Below are positions 43,721-53,307 of a stretch of 64,000 nt of DNA, one piece after another (positions within the stretch are counted from its first letter, which is position 1; the number at the start of each line of letters is the position of its first letter). A program made the translations under genes and the position numbers. The notes below the pieces were generated by a model. It saw only the letters and a program-made list of their open reading frames with translations. It was not told the DNA's origin and made no database searches. The DNA comes from Sagittula stellata E-37 (GTDB lineage Bacteria > Pseudomonadota > Alphaproteobacteria > Rhodobacterales > Rhodobacteraceae), in assembly GCF_039724765.1 (NCBI RefSeq), contig NZ_CP155729.1, positions 2,117,501 to 2,181,500 of the forward strand. The letters are read 5' to 3'.

Positions 43721-45349
43721 ATGGGAAAACAGGTCATTGCGGTTGTGGCCGCAGTTGCTGCGGTCGTGGCTTATATCTGGGCGACCGGACGACCGGAAGA
43801 CGACGTGCAAGCGACGGCAGAGGCTGTTTCGCAAAGCACTGAGGCGGCGGCGGACACGGCCTCCGAGACCGCGGCAGCCGCCGGCGATGCGGTGGAAGAG
43901 GCTGCGGACGACGCGGCGCAGACTGTCGAAGACGCGACCGAAGAGGTTGTGACAGAAGCGGAAAAGGCTGCCAATGCGGCGGACGAGGACGTGGCCGCCG
44001 CGATGGAGGCCATGGGCACCGTGGCGGAAGATGCGCTGGCGGCGGCAGAGGCAGCAGCGGGCGACGCGGTGATCGCGGCCCAGAACGCAGCCGAAGAGGC
44101 AGGCGAGGCGTCCAAGGCGGTCGTCGGCGCGGCGGCGCTTGCGGCAGCGGGAGCAGCGGCGGCGGCGGCCAACGCGGCGGACGAGGCGGCACAGGCTGCC
44201 GAAGGCGCTGCGGAAACCGCGGTCGAGGCGGCCCAGCAAGCCGCCGAGTCGGCGGCGGATGCCGTGACCGAAGGTGCCGAAGAGTCGGCAAACGCGGCCA
44301 TCGACGCCGCCGAAGCCGCGGCGGATGCCGCCAAGACCGCCGCCTCCTCGGCAGACGCGGCGGCAAATGCCGCGGCGGATGCCTCCGATGCGGCGCAGGA
44401 CATGGCCGAAGAGGCCGGTACGGATGTCGCGGCGCAGGCCGCAGAGGCGGCGGAAGGTGCCGCCGAGACGGCGCAGCAAGCGGCGGACGCGGCAGCGGAT
44501 GCAGCCGCCGAGGTCACAGGCGACGCCGCGGAGGCGGCAGGCGAGGCAACCGATGCGGCGGTCGAGACCGCGCAGGCCGCCGCGAACGAGGCCGAAACGG
44601 CCGCGGAGATCGCAGAGTCCTCGGCACAGGACGCGCAGACCGCCGCCGCCGACACCGTGGAACTGACCGACGAGGCGCGCCAGACGGCGGATGCCGCCGG
44701 TGCGGCGGCGGAAGAAGCCACGGATGTCGCGGCAGCGGCGACCGAGAACGCGGCGGCTGCGGCGGAAGCGACCCCCGACGAGGTGGCGCAGACAACCGCC
44801 GACACGGCCGAAGCAGCGGCAAATGCGGCGAACGAAGCGGCGGATGCGGCCACAACGGCAGCGGACAACGCCATGGCGACCGCCGAGGCCGCGACCGAAG
44901 ACGCGATGATCGCCGCCGAAGAGGCCGGCGAGTCGGTCGCCGAGGATGCCGGGCAGACCGCCAGCGACGCGATGGCCTTGGTGACAGATGCCACCGACGC
45001 CGCAGCAAATGCCGCAGCCGATGCAGCGCGGGCCGCGACCGAAGCGGCGGATGCCGCGGTCGAGGCCGTGGCGGACGCAGCCGCTGCCGCCGAGGGCTCT
45101 GCCGGGTCCGTGGCCGAGGAAACCGCCGATGCGGCCTCCGGTCCCGATGCGGAAGGCGACGTGACCATCGAGGAACTGCTGACCGTCGAGGGGTTCGACT
45201 ACGACAAGGTCGTGGCCTACATCGAGAACTCGGACGCCACGGCGCTGGCAAAACAGGCCTCCGCCAAGGTCCTGGAAGAGGCGAAGGACGCCGATCCGGA
45301 GACGCTGAAAGGCATGCTGGACAAGGTCAAGGAGCTTCTGGGTCTCTGA
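43721..45349 (+). CDS. Alanine-rich, membrane-anchored long-helix protein
   Basis: I do not recognise a family. The 542-residue protein begins with a membrane helix ([19 protein letters not shown], about residues 5-23), then about 440 residues made almost only of Ala, Glu, Asp and Thr in AADAA/AEEAA-type repeats, predicted as one very long acidic alpha-helix or coiled coil. The last 60 residues are different: [20 protein letters not shown] and a Lys/Glu-rich helix ([15 protein letters not shown]). ATG follows GAAGAGGGGG. Layout suggests an envelope spacer or tether with a C-terminal head. Composition is unlike the rest of the window. Confidence 0.75.
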   Translation: MGKQVIAVVAAVAAVVAYIWATGRPEDDVQATAEAVSQSTEAAADTASETAAAAGDAVEEAADDAAQTVEDATEEVVTEAEKAANAADEDVAAAMEAMGTVAEDALAAAEAAAGDAVIAAQNAAEEAGEASKAVVGAAALAAAGAAAAAANAADEAAQAAEGAAETAVEAAQQAAESAADAVTEGAEESANAAIDAAEAAADAAKTAASSADAAANAAADASDAAQDMAEEAGTDVAAQAAEAAEGAAETAQQAADAAADAAAEVTGDAAEAAGEATDAAVETAQAAANEAETAAEIAESSAQDAQTAAADTVELTDEARQTADAAGAAAEEATDVAAAATENAAAAAEATPDEVAQTTADTAEAAANAANEAADAATTAADNAMATAEAATEDAMIAAEEAGESVAEDAGQTASDAMALVTDATDAAANAAADAARAATEAADAAVEAVADAAAAAEGSAGSVAEETADAASGPDAEGDVTIEELLTVEGFDYDKVVAYIENSDATALAKQASAKVLEEAKDADPETLKGMLDKVKELLGL

Positions 45350-45377
45350 TCCGGCCCCTTCGGCAAGCGACAGGTTC

Positions 45378-45414
45378 GGCGCCGTGCGGAGATCCCGCGC
45401 GGCGCCTTTCGTTT
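45378..45414 (+). terminator. Terminator after the Ala-rich protein gene
   Basis: A 12-bp stem (45378-45389 with 45395-45406, one G-T pair, five-base loop) is followed by TTTCGTTT, 28 bases after the stop codon. Confidence 0.85.
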
Positions 45415-45460
45415 GCGGGTCCGGGTGTGCTGCCGGTTTGGCGCAGGGTAACGTTACGCG

Positions 45461-45491
45461 AAACGCCGCGCAGGGGGCTGCGCGGCGTTTT
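45461..45491. terminator. Bidirectional terminator after fpr
   Basis: A perfect 12-bp stem (45461-45472 with 45479-45490, loop GGGGGC) carries AAA/TTT ends. It lies 54 bases downstream of the fpr stop on the minus strand and can also back up termination from the other side. Confidence 0.82.
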
Positions 45492-45544
45492 GGGGTGGTA
45501 TCGGGAAAGCCTGTGTGCCGTGAGGCGCGCGCAGGTCCGGGACG

Positions 45545-46411
45545 TCAGTCCAGGAAGGCCTTTTCTACAACGTACTGCTTGGGGTCGGAGTTGGCGCCTT
45601 CCTCCAGCCCGTATTCTTCGAGCATGGCCTTCAGTTCCAGGTTGAAGGCGAGGTTGCCGCAGATCATCGCCCGGTCGGTGTCGGGGTTGATCGGATCGAC
45701 GCCCAGGTCGCGGAACGCCTCGCCCGAGCGCATCAGGTCGGTGATGCGGCCCATCTTGGGCGACTCTTCGCGGGTCGTGGTCGGGTAATACTTGATCTTC
45801 TTCCAGAAGCCTTCGCCGATGACTTCGTTGAGCAGTTCGTCGGTCTTCAGACCCTCGATCAGCTCGGCGCCGTAGTGCAGTTCGGCGGCCTCGCGGCAGG
45901 TGTGGGTGATGATGACCTCGTCGTAATCCTCGTAGGTCTGCGGTTCGCGCAGGAGCGAGGCGAAGGGCGCAAAGCCGGTGCCGGTGGCGAAGAACCAGAT
46001 CCGCTTGCCGGGCAGCAGCGCGTCATGCACCAGCGTGCCCACGGGCTTGGGCCGCAGGACGATCTCGTCGCCGGGCTGGATGTGCTGAAGCCGTGACGTC
46101 AGCGGGCCGTCCTGAACCTTGATCGAGTAGAACTCAAGCTCTTCGTCCCAGGACGGCGAGGCGATGGAGTAGGCGCGCAGCAGCGGCTTTTCCTTGCCGG
46201 ATTTCGGATCGGTCTGCATCAGGCCGATCATCACGAACTCGCCGGAACGGAAGCGCAGCGAGGCCGGGCGCGTGCAGCGGAATGAGAACAGCCGGTCGGT
46301 CCAGTGCCGGACCTCCGTCACGGTCTGCGCGTCGGGAACGGCCTTCTTGGCGGGGGCGGTGGCTGCGGCGGTTGCATCGGTCACGGGTGTCATCTCGGTC
46401 ATGGTGTCCAT
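45545..46411 (-). CDS. fpr: Ferredoxin-NADP reductase
   Basis: The 288-residue flavoenzyme has the FNR motifs: FAD-binding RAYSIASPSWDEELEFY, the GEFVMIGL and SGKEKPLLRAYS strands, and NADP-binding FFATGTGFAPFASLLR with the ICGNLAFN segment near the C-terminus. It exchanges electrons between NADPH and ferredoxin. It lies directly downstream of the sulfate-assimilation genes on the same strand (134-base gap), and may supply reduced ferredoxin to the sulfite reductase. The N-terminus MDTMTEM has three candidate starts; the first is used. Confidence 0.92.
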   Translation of the reverse strand: MDTMTEMTPVTDATAAATAPAKKAVPDAQTVTEVRHWTDRLFSFRCTRPASLRFRSGEFVMIGLMQTDPKSGKEKPLLRAYSIASPSWDEELEFYSIKVQDGPLTSRLQHIQPGDEIVLRPKPVGTLVHDALLPGKRIWFFATGTGFAPFASLLREPQTYEDYDEVIITHTCREAAELHYGAELIEGLKTDELLNEVIGEGFWKKIKYYPTTTREESPKMGRITDLMRSGEAFRDLGVDPINPDTDRAMICGNLAFNLELKAMLEEYGLEEGANSDPKQYVVEKAFLD

Positions 46412-46545
46412 TGCCGGTCTGGGTAAACCGGCTTCTCATATCTAGCTTTGATCTGGGTCAGGTGAAAGGCTGCGGCGCCCGACTGCGGTCTTGCGGCGCA
46501 GGCAGCCGTCGGGAAGGCGCTTTAGAGGGCGTGTTCGGGGCCCGT

Positions 46546-46911
46546 TCAGGCGCCCCGCAGCAGCGACTGGTAGTTCTGCGCCTTCCAGTCGGCGCGGAAC
46601 AGCCACTGATCTTCCGGCTGGCGTGCGGCGAGAGTGTCGTCGATCTCCACCTCGTCGAAGCCGCAGCGGCGGGCCATTGCATATTGGTCGGCCAGCACGT
46701 GGCCCTGCGCCCGAAGCCTGCCGGTGTAGCCCCTGAGGCGCAGCAGCCGCGCCAGCGAGAATCCCCGGCCGTCGGCGCTGGAGGGGAAGGCGATGCGGAT
46801 GGGCTGCGTGGTCGCGGGGTCGAGCGTCGCCGGATCTGTGTCGGAGGCGAGGTCGAGGAAGTCGGTCCGGTCGTCGGCGTGGAAGCCGTCGTCGCGCACG
46901 ATGATGGTCAT
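46546..46911 (-). CDS. DUF934 protein of the sulfate assimilation operon
   Basis: The 121-residue protein belongs to the DUF934 family, commonly encoded beside cysH and cysI in proteobacteria. Recognisable segments are PSSADGRGFSLARLLRLRG, RAQGHVLADQYAMARRCGFD and the C-terminal RADWKAQNYQSLLRGA. Its role is not firmly known; co-occurrence suggests a helper in sulfite reduction. It follows cysH by 98 bases, a gap that contains a GGGTGG/CCACCC hairpin-like element. Confidence 0.85.
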   Translation of the reverse strand: MTIIVRDDGFHADDRTDFLDLASDTDPATLDPATTQPIRIAFPSSADGRGFSLARLLRLRGYTGRLRAQGHVLADQYAMARRCGFDEVEIDDTLAARQPEDQWLFRADWKAQNYQSLLRGA

Positions 46912-46972
46912 CGGTCGGGTTCCTTTGTCGGTCTGCGCGGGCGCGGGGGCCGCGGCGCTTGTGTCTGCGCGC

Positions 46973-47000
46973 AGGGTGGCCTGAAAGCCCACCCTACGGG
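46973..47000. repeat. GGGTGG-type inverted repeat in the cysH-DUF934 gap
   Basis: The segment AGGGTGGCCTGAAAGCCCAC (46974-46993) and following CCTACGGGG forms a short stem GGGTGG/CCACCC. Elements of the form GTAGGGTGGGCTT-AAGCCCACC are frequent intergenic repeats in many proteobacterial genomes from my general knowledge; this is a shortened example. Confidence 0.35.
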
Positions 47001-47009
47001 GGTGTTTCG

Positions 47010-47797
47010 TTATCCGGCCCTGACGGCCTTGCCGTCGGCGCCGAAGTGGATGCCGCATTCGTCCTTGGTCTGACCGCGCCAGCGGCCCGCGCGGGGGTCC
47101 TCTCCGGGGGCGACCTTGGAGGTGCATGGCGCGCAGCCGATGGACGGGTAACCCTGCGCCACCAGTGGATGCCGAGGCAGGCGGTTTTCGTCCATGTAGG
47201 CGCGCACATCCGCGCTGCTCCAGTGGGCGAGCGGGTTGACCTTGATGCGGCCGGTGGCCTCTTCCACTTCGAAGAAGTCGAGCGCGGCGCGGGTCGAGGA
47301 CTGGTAGCGCTTGCGCCCGGTGATCCAGCCGTCGAAGCCGTCGAGCGCCTGTTCCAGCGGCAGCGTCTTGCGCAGGGCGCAGCAGCGGTCCGGGTCGGAG
47401 AGGTTGAGCGCGGTATAGGGGTCCTGCCTTGCGACCTCGGCCTCGTCGGTCCGCAGAACGCGCACGTTCTGCAGATGCAGCCGTTCGGCCACTTCCTGCT
47501 GGTAGGCCAGCGTTTCCGCGAAAAGCAGTCGGGTGTCGATGAACAGCACCGGCGTCTTGCGGTTGACCATCGCCACGAGGTGCAGCAGCGCCACGCTTTC
47601 GGCCCCGAAGGAGGAGACCATGGCGATCTTCCCGGCTTCGGGATCCTTCAGCGCCCCTTCGAGCACCGCCGTCGCCGAATGGTGGCGATAGCGCGCGTTC
47701 AGCGTGGCCACGCGGGCGCGCTTTTCGGCGAGATCGTCGCGCGTGGCGGCGTCCGCGCCTCCGGCGGAGGTATTTTCACCAAGGAGAAGCATGTGTC

Positions 47798-47801
<4 letters not shown>
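47010..47801 (-). CDS. cysH: Phosphoadenylyl-/adenylyl-sulfate reductase
   Basis: The 263-residue enzyme has the adenylyl-sulfate-type cysteine set C140-C141 (DPDRCCALRK) and C223-x2-C226 (SIGCAPCTSK), which bind a 4Fe-4S cluster, plus the catalytic C249 in KDECGIHF. The cluster cysteines indicate it uses APS rather than PAPS. It reduces the activated sulfate to sulfite. The start ATG overlaps the cysI stop (ATGA). Its first 15 or so codons (47755-47792) coincide with a copy of a dispersed intergenic repeat, so the N-terminal residues LLLGENTSAGGA are probably repeat-derived. Confidence 0.93.
47755..47789. repeat. Dispersed repeat, copy 2 (inside the cysH start region)
   Basis: This copy reads GCGCCTCCGGCGGAGGTATT and then TTCACCAAGGAGAAG on the plus strand. 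It matches copy 1 at 5827-5860 and copy 3 at 51997-52028, but here lies within the translated 5' end of cysH, read on the opposite strand. Confidence 0.7.
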
Positions 47802-49471
<1,670 letters not shown>

Positions 49472-49518
49472 CGTGTCGTCCTTTCGGGCTGCGGATTTCG
49501 CAGGGAAACCGGGCCCTT

Positions 49519-49557
49519 GTCAGAAGTCGGCGTCAGAAGTCGGCGTCAGAGGTCGGC
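49519..49557. repeat. 13-bp tandem repeat, three units, at the end of the DUF2849 gene
   Basis: GTCAGAAGTCGGC occurs at 49519-49531 and 49532-49544, and GTCAGAGGTCGGC at 49545-49557. Each unit contains a TCA, that is a TGA on the minus strand; because the period is 13 the three stops fall in three different frames. The most upstream one is the actual stop of the DUF2849 gene. Confidence 0.85.
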
Positions 49558-49845
49558 CTGCTTGCCGTGCGCGTAGTTCGAGGGGCCGGTGCGGCGGAAC
49601 TCTTCCCGGAAGTGGGTGGGGCGGGGGCCGTCGTCGCACTGAGCCATGTCGGCGAGGTAGGCGCCGACGATCTCGGACTGGCGGGCGGAGGCCTCGATCA
49701 GACGGAGCTGGGCATGCGCCTCGTCGGTCAGGATCTCGGCTTCCGACAGGCGGGGCGACCAGTCGTCGTTCGCGGTCAGGTAGACGACCTCGCCCGAGAG
49801 CAGCGCGTTGGCGGTGACGACCTTGGGTGTGAATTCGCGGGGCAT
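49546..49845 (-). CDS. DUF2849 protein of the sulfate assimilation operon
   Basis: This 99-residue protein matches DUF2849, a small alphaproteobacterial family usually found between cysG and cysI. Recognisable parts are KVVTANALLSGEVVYLTAND and the C-terminal PTHFREEFRRTGPSNYAHGK. Its start overlaps the cysG stop by one base (TGATG), so it is translationally coupled. Function is unknown; by company it is a sulfite-reduction accessory protein. The stop codon falls in a 13-bp tandem repeat. Confidence 0.87.
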   Translation of the reverse strand: MPREFTPKVVTANALLSGEVVYLTANDDWSPRLSEAEILTDEAHAQLRLIEASARQSEIVGAYLADMAQCDDGPRPTHFREEFRRTGPSNYAHGKQADL

Positions 49846-51257
49846 CAGGAGACCTCCTGCTGGCGGGATGGGACGGCTGTCAGGCCGGAAGACTGAAGGG
49901 TGGGCAGGGCGTCGCGCGGGGCGAGCCCGTAGAGGATCAGCGCGGGGCCGTCCGGACAGTCGTCCAGATCGGCGGAGAGGGTGGCCAGTGCCGAGGTCAG
50001 GACCGCCTGATCCCCGCGCGAGGCGTTGGCGACCAAGGTGACCGGTGTGTCGGGGGCCGCGCCGTGCATCAGCAGGCGGCCTTGCAGGAAGCGCGCGGCG
50101 CGCTTGCCCATGTAGATCGCGGCGACCTGGTCCGGCGCGGCAAGCGTGCGCCAGTCGTGATCTGCGAAGCCCTCGGTGTCATGTGCGGTCATCAGCCGGA
50201 CCGAGGCGTTGCGGCCGCGTTTCGTCAGGCTTTGACCGATGGCGGAGACGGCGGCGGAGGCGGCGGTGATGCCCGGTACGATCTCGTAACCGATGTCATG
50301 GGCGGCCAGCGTGTCGATTTCCTCGTCGAGGCGCGCGAAGAGGGTGGGATCGCCGCCCTTCAACCGAACGATCTGGGCGCCGGTCGCGGCGTGTTCCACC
50401 AAGAGCGCGTTGATCGTCTCCTGCGGGGTGGAGGGGCCGAAGCCGGTCTTGCCGACCTCGATCATTGTGGCTTCGCGGCGGGCGAGTTCGAGGATCGGCT
50501 GGGGCGCGAGCCGGTCGTAGAGCACCACGTCGGCCTCGTCGAGCAGGCGGCGGGCCTTCAGCGTCAGGAGGTCCGGATCGCCGGGGCCGGAGCCGACGAA
50601 GGACACAAAGCCCGCGCGGGTCGGGCGGTGGAGATGCGTGTCGAGGAGGTGGTTCAGCGCCTCTTCGGTTGCGGTGTCGCCCTGCGCATAGGCGCGGGGA
50701 CCGGCGGCGAAGAACCAGTCGCGCCAGAAGTCGCGGCGGGCGCGGCCATGGGGCAGTTTCTCGGCCACCTTGCGGAAGCCGCTGGCGATGCGGGCGAGCG
50801 GGCCGGTGGCGGCGGGAAGGTGCTCCTCGAGGTGGGCCTTGATGGCGCGGGCGAGCACGGGGGCGGTGCCCTCGGTGCCGATGGCGACGGTCACCGGATC
50901 GCGGTCGACGATCGCTGGCGTGATGAAGGCACTATCGTCAAGGTTGTCAACGATGTTAACAAGGACGCCAGTGGCGCGGGCAAGTGTCGCGGTGCGCGCA
51001 TCGCGTTCGGGGTCTTCGTCGGCGGCATAGGCGAGCGCGGCCCCGGGAAGGTCGCCGTCGCGCAGCGCCCGGCGGTGCAGGGTCAGGCGGCTTTCGGCGG
51101 CCCAGCCTTCGATTTCGGGCGCGGGGAGGGGAGAGAAGACATGCAGTTCGGCCTCGGTCTTCATCAGCAGGCGCAGCTTGGCAAGTGCGGCATCGCCGCC
51201 GCCGGAGAGGACGACGCGCGTGTCGCGCAGCGCGAGGAAGATCGGGAAGTGACGCAT
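49845..51257 (-). CDS. cysG: Siroheme synthase (precorrin-2 dehydrogenase/ferrochelatase + uroporphyrinogen-III methyltransferase)
   Basis: The 470-residue protein fuses an N-terminal Met8-like dehydrogenase/ferrochelatase (VVLSGGGDAALAKLRLLMKT, then EDPERDARTATLARATGVLVN) to a C-terminal SAM-dependent methyltransferase starting FVGSGPGDPDLLTLKARRLL near residue 225. Together they make siroheme from uroporphyrinogen III for the sulfite reductase of this operon. The ATG at 51257 with AAGAGGT upstream is preferred over one nine codons earlier. It is the first gene of the minus-strand cys operon and is divergent from an Lrp/AsnC regulator. Confidence 0.94.
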   Translation of the reverse strand: MRHFPIFLALRDTRVVLSGGGDAALAKLRLLMKTEAELHVFSPLPAPEIEGWAAESRLTLHRRALRDGDLPGAALAYAADEDPERDARTATLARATGVLVNIVDNLDDSAFITPAIVDRDPVTVAIGTEGTAPVLARAIKAHLEEHLPAATGPLARIASGFRKVAEKLPHGRARRDFWRDWFFAAGPRAYAQGDTATEEALNHLLDTHLHRPTRAGFVSFVGSGPGDPDLLTLKARRLLDEADVVLYDRLAPQPILELARREATMIEVGKTGFGPSTPQETINALLVEHAATGAQIVRLKGGDPTLFARLDEEIDTLAAHDIGYEIVPGITAASAAVSAIGQSLTKRGRNASVRLMTAHDTEGFADHDWRTLAAPDQVAAIYMGKRAARFLQGRLLMHGAAPDTPVTLVANASRGDQAVLTSALATLSADLDDCPDGPALILYGLAPRDALPTLQSSGLTAVPSRQQEVS

Positions 51258-51398
51258 GACGGACCTCTTGTGACTCCCCCTCAATATAGGAAATTATCCT
51301 GCCAAGGGGCTATGCCCTTGTCTGAATAAGGAAGGTTGTTCTACCTTCTCTCACTGAAAGGAGCCGTGTTTCGGATTTCGCGGCAAAAAGGGAAAACG
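51258..51398. promoter_or_regulatory. Divergent promoter region between cysG and the Lrp/AsnC gene
   Basis: This 141-base region must drive both the cys operon (minus) and the regulator gene (plus). It is AT-richer than its neighbours (AATATAGGAAATTATCC at about 51284-51300; AATAAGGAAGGTTGTTC at about 51325-51341). Two AGGAA-containing AT-rich stretches 43 bases apart may be regulator contacts, but no clean palindrome was seen. Confidence 0.5.
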
Positions 51399-51854
51399 AT
51401 GAAGATCGACGATACAGACCGGAAAATCCTTGTGCAGCTGCAGCAGGACGCAAGCCAGTCGCTGGACGAGATCGCCAAGGCGGTGGGGTCTTCGAAGACC
51501 CCGGTCTGGAACCGGATTCGCAAGATGAAGGAAGCAGGGGTGATCGGCGCGCAGACCGTGCTGCTGGACGCCGAGGCGCTGGGGTTCGAGGCCTGTTTCT
51601 TCGTGCTCATCCGCACGTCTGAGCACGAAGCGGACTGGCAGAACCGGTTCCTGAAGGCTTTGCAGGAACGGCCGGAAGTGCAGGAGGCGCACCGCCTGGC
51701 CGGGGACATCGACTACATCCTGAAGGTGAGGGTGAAGAATGCGCGGGCCTATGACGCCTTCTACCAGGCGTTGATCTCGGAGGTGAAGGTGCACAACGTC
51801 ACGGCGCTCCTGTCGATGGAGGAGATCAAAGCGACGGTGGCGCTGCCGCTGTAG
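51399..51854 (+). CDS. Lrp/AsnC-family transcriptional regulator
   Basis: The 151-residue protein has an N-terminal Lrp helix-turn-helix (DDTDRKILVQLQQDASQSLD, then VGSSKTPVWNRIRKMKEAGVI) and a C-terminal RAM/ACT-like effector domain with QEAHRLAGDIDYILKVRVKN. ATG at 51399 follows AAAGGGAAAA. Being divergent from cysG, it is the natural candidate regulator of the sulfate assimilation operon, probably sensing a sulfur-containing amino acid; this is inference from position. Confidence 0.9.
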   Translation: MKIDDTDRKILVQLQQDASQSLDEIAKAVGSSKTPVWNRIRKMKEAGVIGAQTVLLDAEALGFEACFFVLIRTSEHEADWQNRFLKALQERPEVQEAHRLAGDIDYILKVRVKNARAYDAFYQALISEVKVHNVTALLSMEEIKATVALPL

Positions 51855-51996
51855 GCGGTCCTCCGGTTGCCGCCCGTTGCCCTGAGAGTCTGGCCCCGAA
51901 AGCGTGGCTCTGCTGGCGTGACCTCGCGGTGTGCTGCGCATGCAGGTTCAGCGCGCTGCGCGCGCCCGTCCTTCTTTGCGCGCTGTGCGCGCGGGT

Positions 51997-52028
51997 GCCT
52001 CCGGCGGAGTATTTCTGAAAAGGAGAAA
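51997..52028 (+). repeat. Dispersed intergenic repeat, copy 3
   Basis: The segment begins GCCTCCGGCGGAGTATTTC and ends GAAAAGGAGAAA. It sits in the convergent gap between the Lrp/AsnC gene and the P450 gene and matches copies at 5827 and 47755. Confidence 0.7.
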
Positions 52029-52078
52029 CACCGGGGGCGGTCCGGGGTCCGGGGCGTCGGGACTGCGCGGTTTGCGGG

Positions 52079-53251
52079 TCACCAAGTGGCGCGGAGCGCC
52101 TCCAGCCCGTGGAAATGGTAAAGGTTTGCGTAGCGGGGAGGCTCCGACAGCGTCAGACCGGGCAGGCGCTGCATGAGGATCGGCAGGGCAATCGCCATTT
52201 CCAGCCGGGCGAGCGGTGCGCCGACGCAGAAGTGCAGCCCGCCGCCGAAGCCGGTATGGGTCGCGGGCGGGCGCGTCGGGTCGAAGCTGGCGGGGTCCGG
52301 CCAGGTTGCCGGGTCCCGGTTCGCCGCCGCGAGCAGGAGCGCTACGCGGTCGCCGCGCGCGAAGGTGTGGCCGAAGATTTCGACCTCTTCGTAGGCCATG
52401 CGGGTGAACATGTGCAGCGGCGGGTCGAAGCGCAGGATCTCTTCCACGGTGCGGTCGGCGGTCTCGGGTGCGATCGGGGTCTGGTGGTCCAGCAGAGCCT
52501 TGATGCCGTTGCCGAGGCTGTGGACCGTCGCCTCGTGGCCCGCGTTCAGCAGCAGGATCACCGTGGCGGTCAGCTCGTCGGTCGAGAGGCGGCTGCCTTC
52601 GGCCTCTGCCTCGACCAGGCGGGTGAGGAGGTCGTCCGCCGGGTGCCTGCGGCGGTGGGCCACAAGGTCGGCCAGGAAGGCCTGGAACTCGGTCGCGGCG
52701 CGGGCGGCGGCGTCCTCCACCGCGCGGTCGCGGCGGGCCTGATACATGGCGACCATGGCGTTGGACCAGTCGAGAAGCTGCGGCGCATGGGTTTCGGGCA
52801 CGCCCAGCAGGCGGCAGATGACGATGACCGGCAGTGGCTGGCAGAAGGCCGGCAGCAGGTCGGCGCCGTCGTCGGGCAGGGCGTCGATCAGGTCATGGGC
52901 GAGGGCCGCGATGTCGTCGCGCATCGCCGCGATCCGTCCGGAGGTGAAGGCGCGCAGCACCAGTCCGCGCAGGCGGGTGTGGCGGGGCGGTTCCAGTTCC
53001 AGCATGGAGTGCGCCTCGATCGCGTAGAACGGCGCGAGATGGTCGGGGACCGCTGGCGCAAGGTCGGCGGGGACCTCGCGGCCGAAGCGACGATCCTTCA
53101 GCAGCGCCTGTACGGCGCGGTGCGAAACGGCGCAGGGCAGGCCGTAGTCTTCCCACCACGCGAGGTCGCCGCCGTTGCGCAGGCGGTCGTAGAACGGGTA
53201 GGGGTTCTGGACGAAGTCCGGGTCGGTTGGGGATTGCGATAGGCGCAGCAT
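52079..53251 (-). CDS. Cytochrome P450
   Basis: The 390-residue enzyme has the P450 landmarks: heme-cysteine loop FGGGLHFCVGAPLARLE with C342, the I-helix oxygen-binding segment LLNAGHEATVH (Ala-Gly-His-Glu-Ala-Thr), and a K-helix EEILRFDPP in place of the usual ExxR. It is a soluble class I bacterial P450 that needs a ferredoxin and a reductase; none is adjacent, though fpr lies 6 kb away. It is divergent from dctB by only 56 bases. Substrate unknown. Confidence 0.92.
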   Translation of the reverse strand: MLRLSQSPTDPDFVQNPYPFYDRLRNGGDLAWWEDYGLPCAVSHRAVQALLKDRRFGREVPADLAPAVPDHLAPFYAIEAHSMLELEPPRHTRLRGLVLRAFTSGRIAAMRDDIAALAHDLIDALPDDGADLLPAFCQPLPVIVICRLLGVPETHAPQLLDWSNAMVAMYQARRDRAVEDAAARAATEFQAFLADLVAHRRRHPADDLLTRLVEAEAEGSRLSTDELTATVILLLNAGHEATVHSLGNGIKALLDHQTPIAPETADRTVEEILRFDPPLHMFTRMAYEEVEIFGHTFARGDRVALLLAAANRDPATWPDPASFDPTRPPATHTGFGGGLHFCVGAPLARLEMAIALPILMQRLPGLTLSEPPRYANLYHFHGLEALRATW

Positions 53252-53307
53252 GCCCCGACAATCGGTCGGCGTGGCGCGCTTGGCAAGAGGCGGCTGGAGA
53301 AGGGCGG

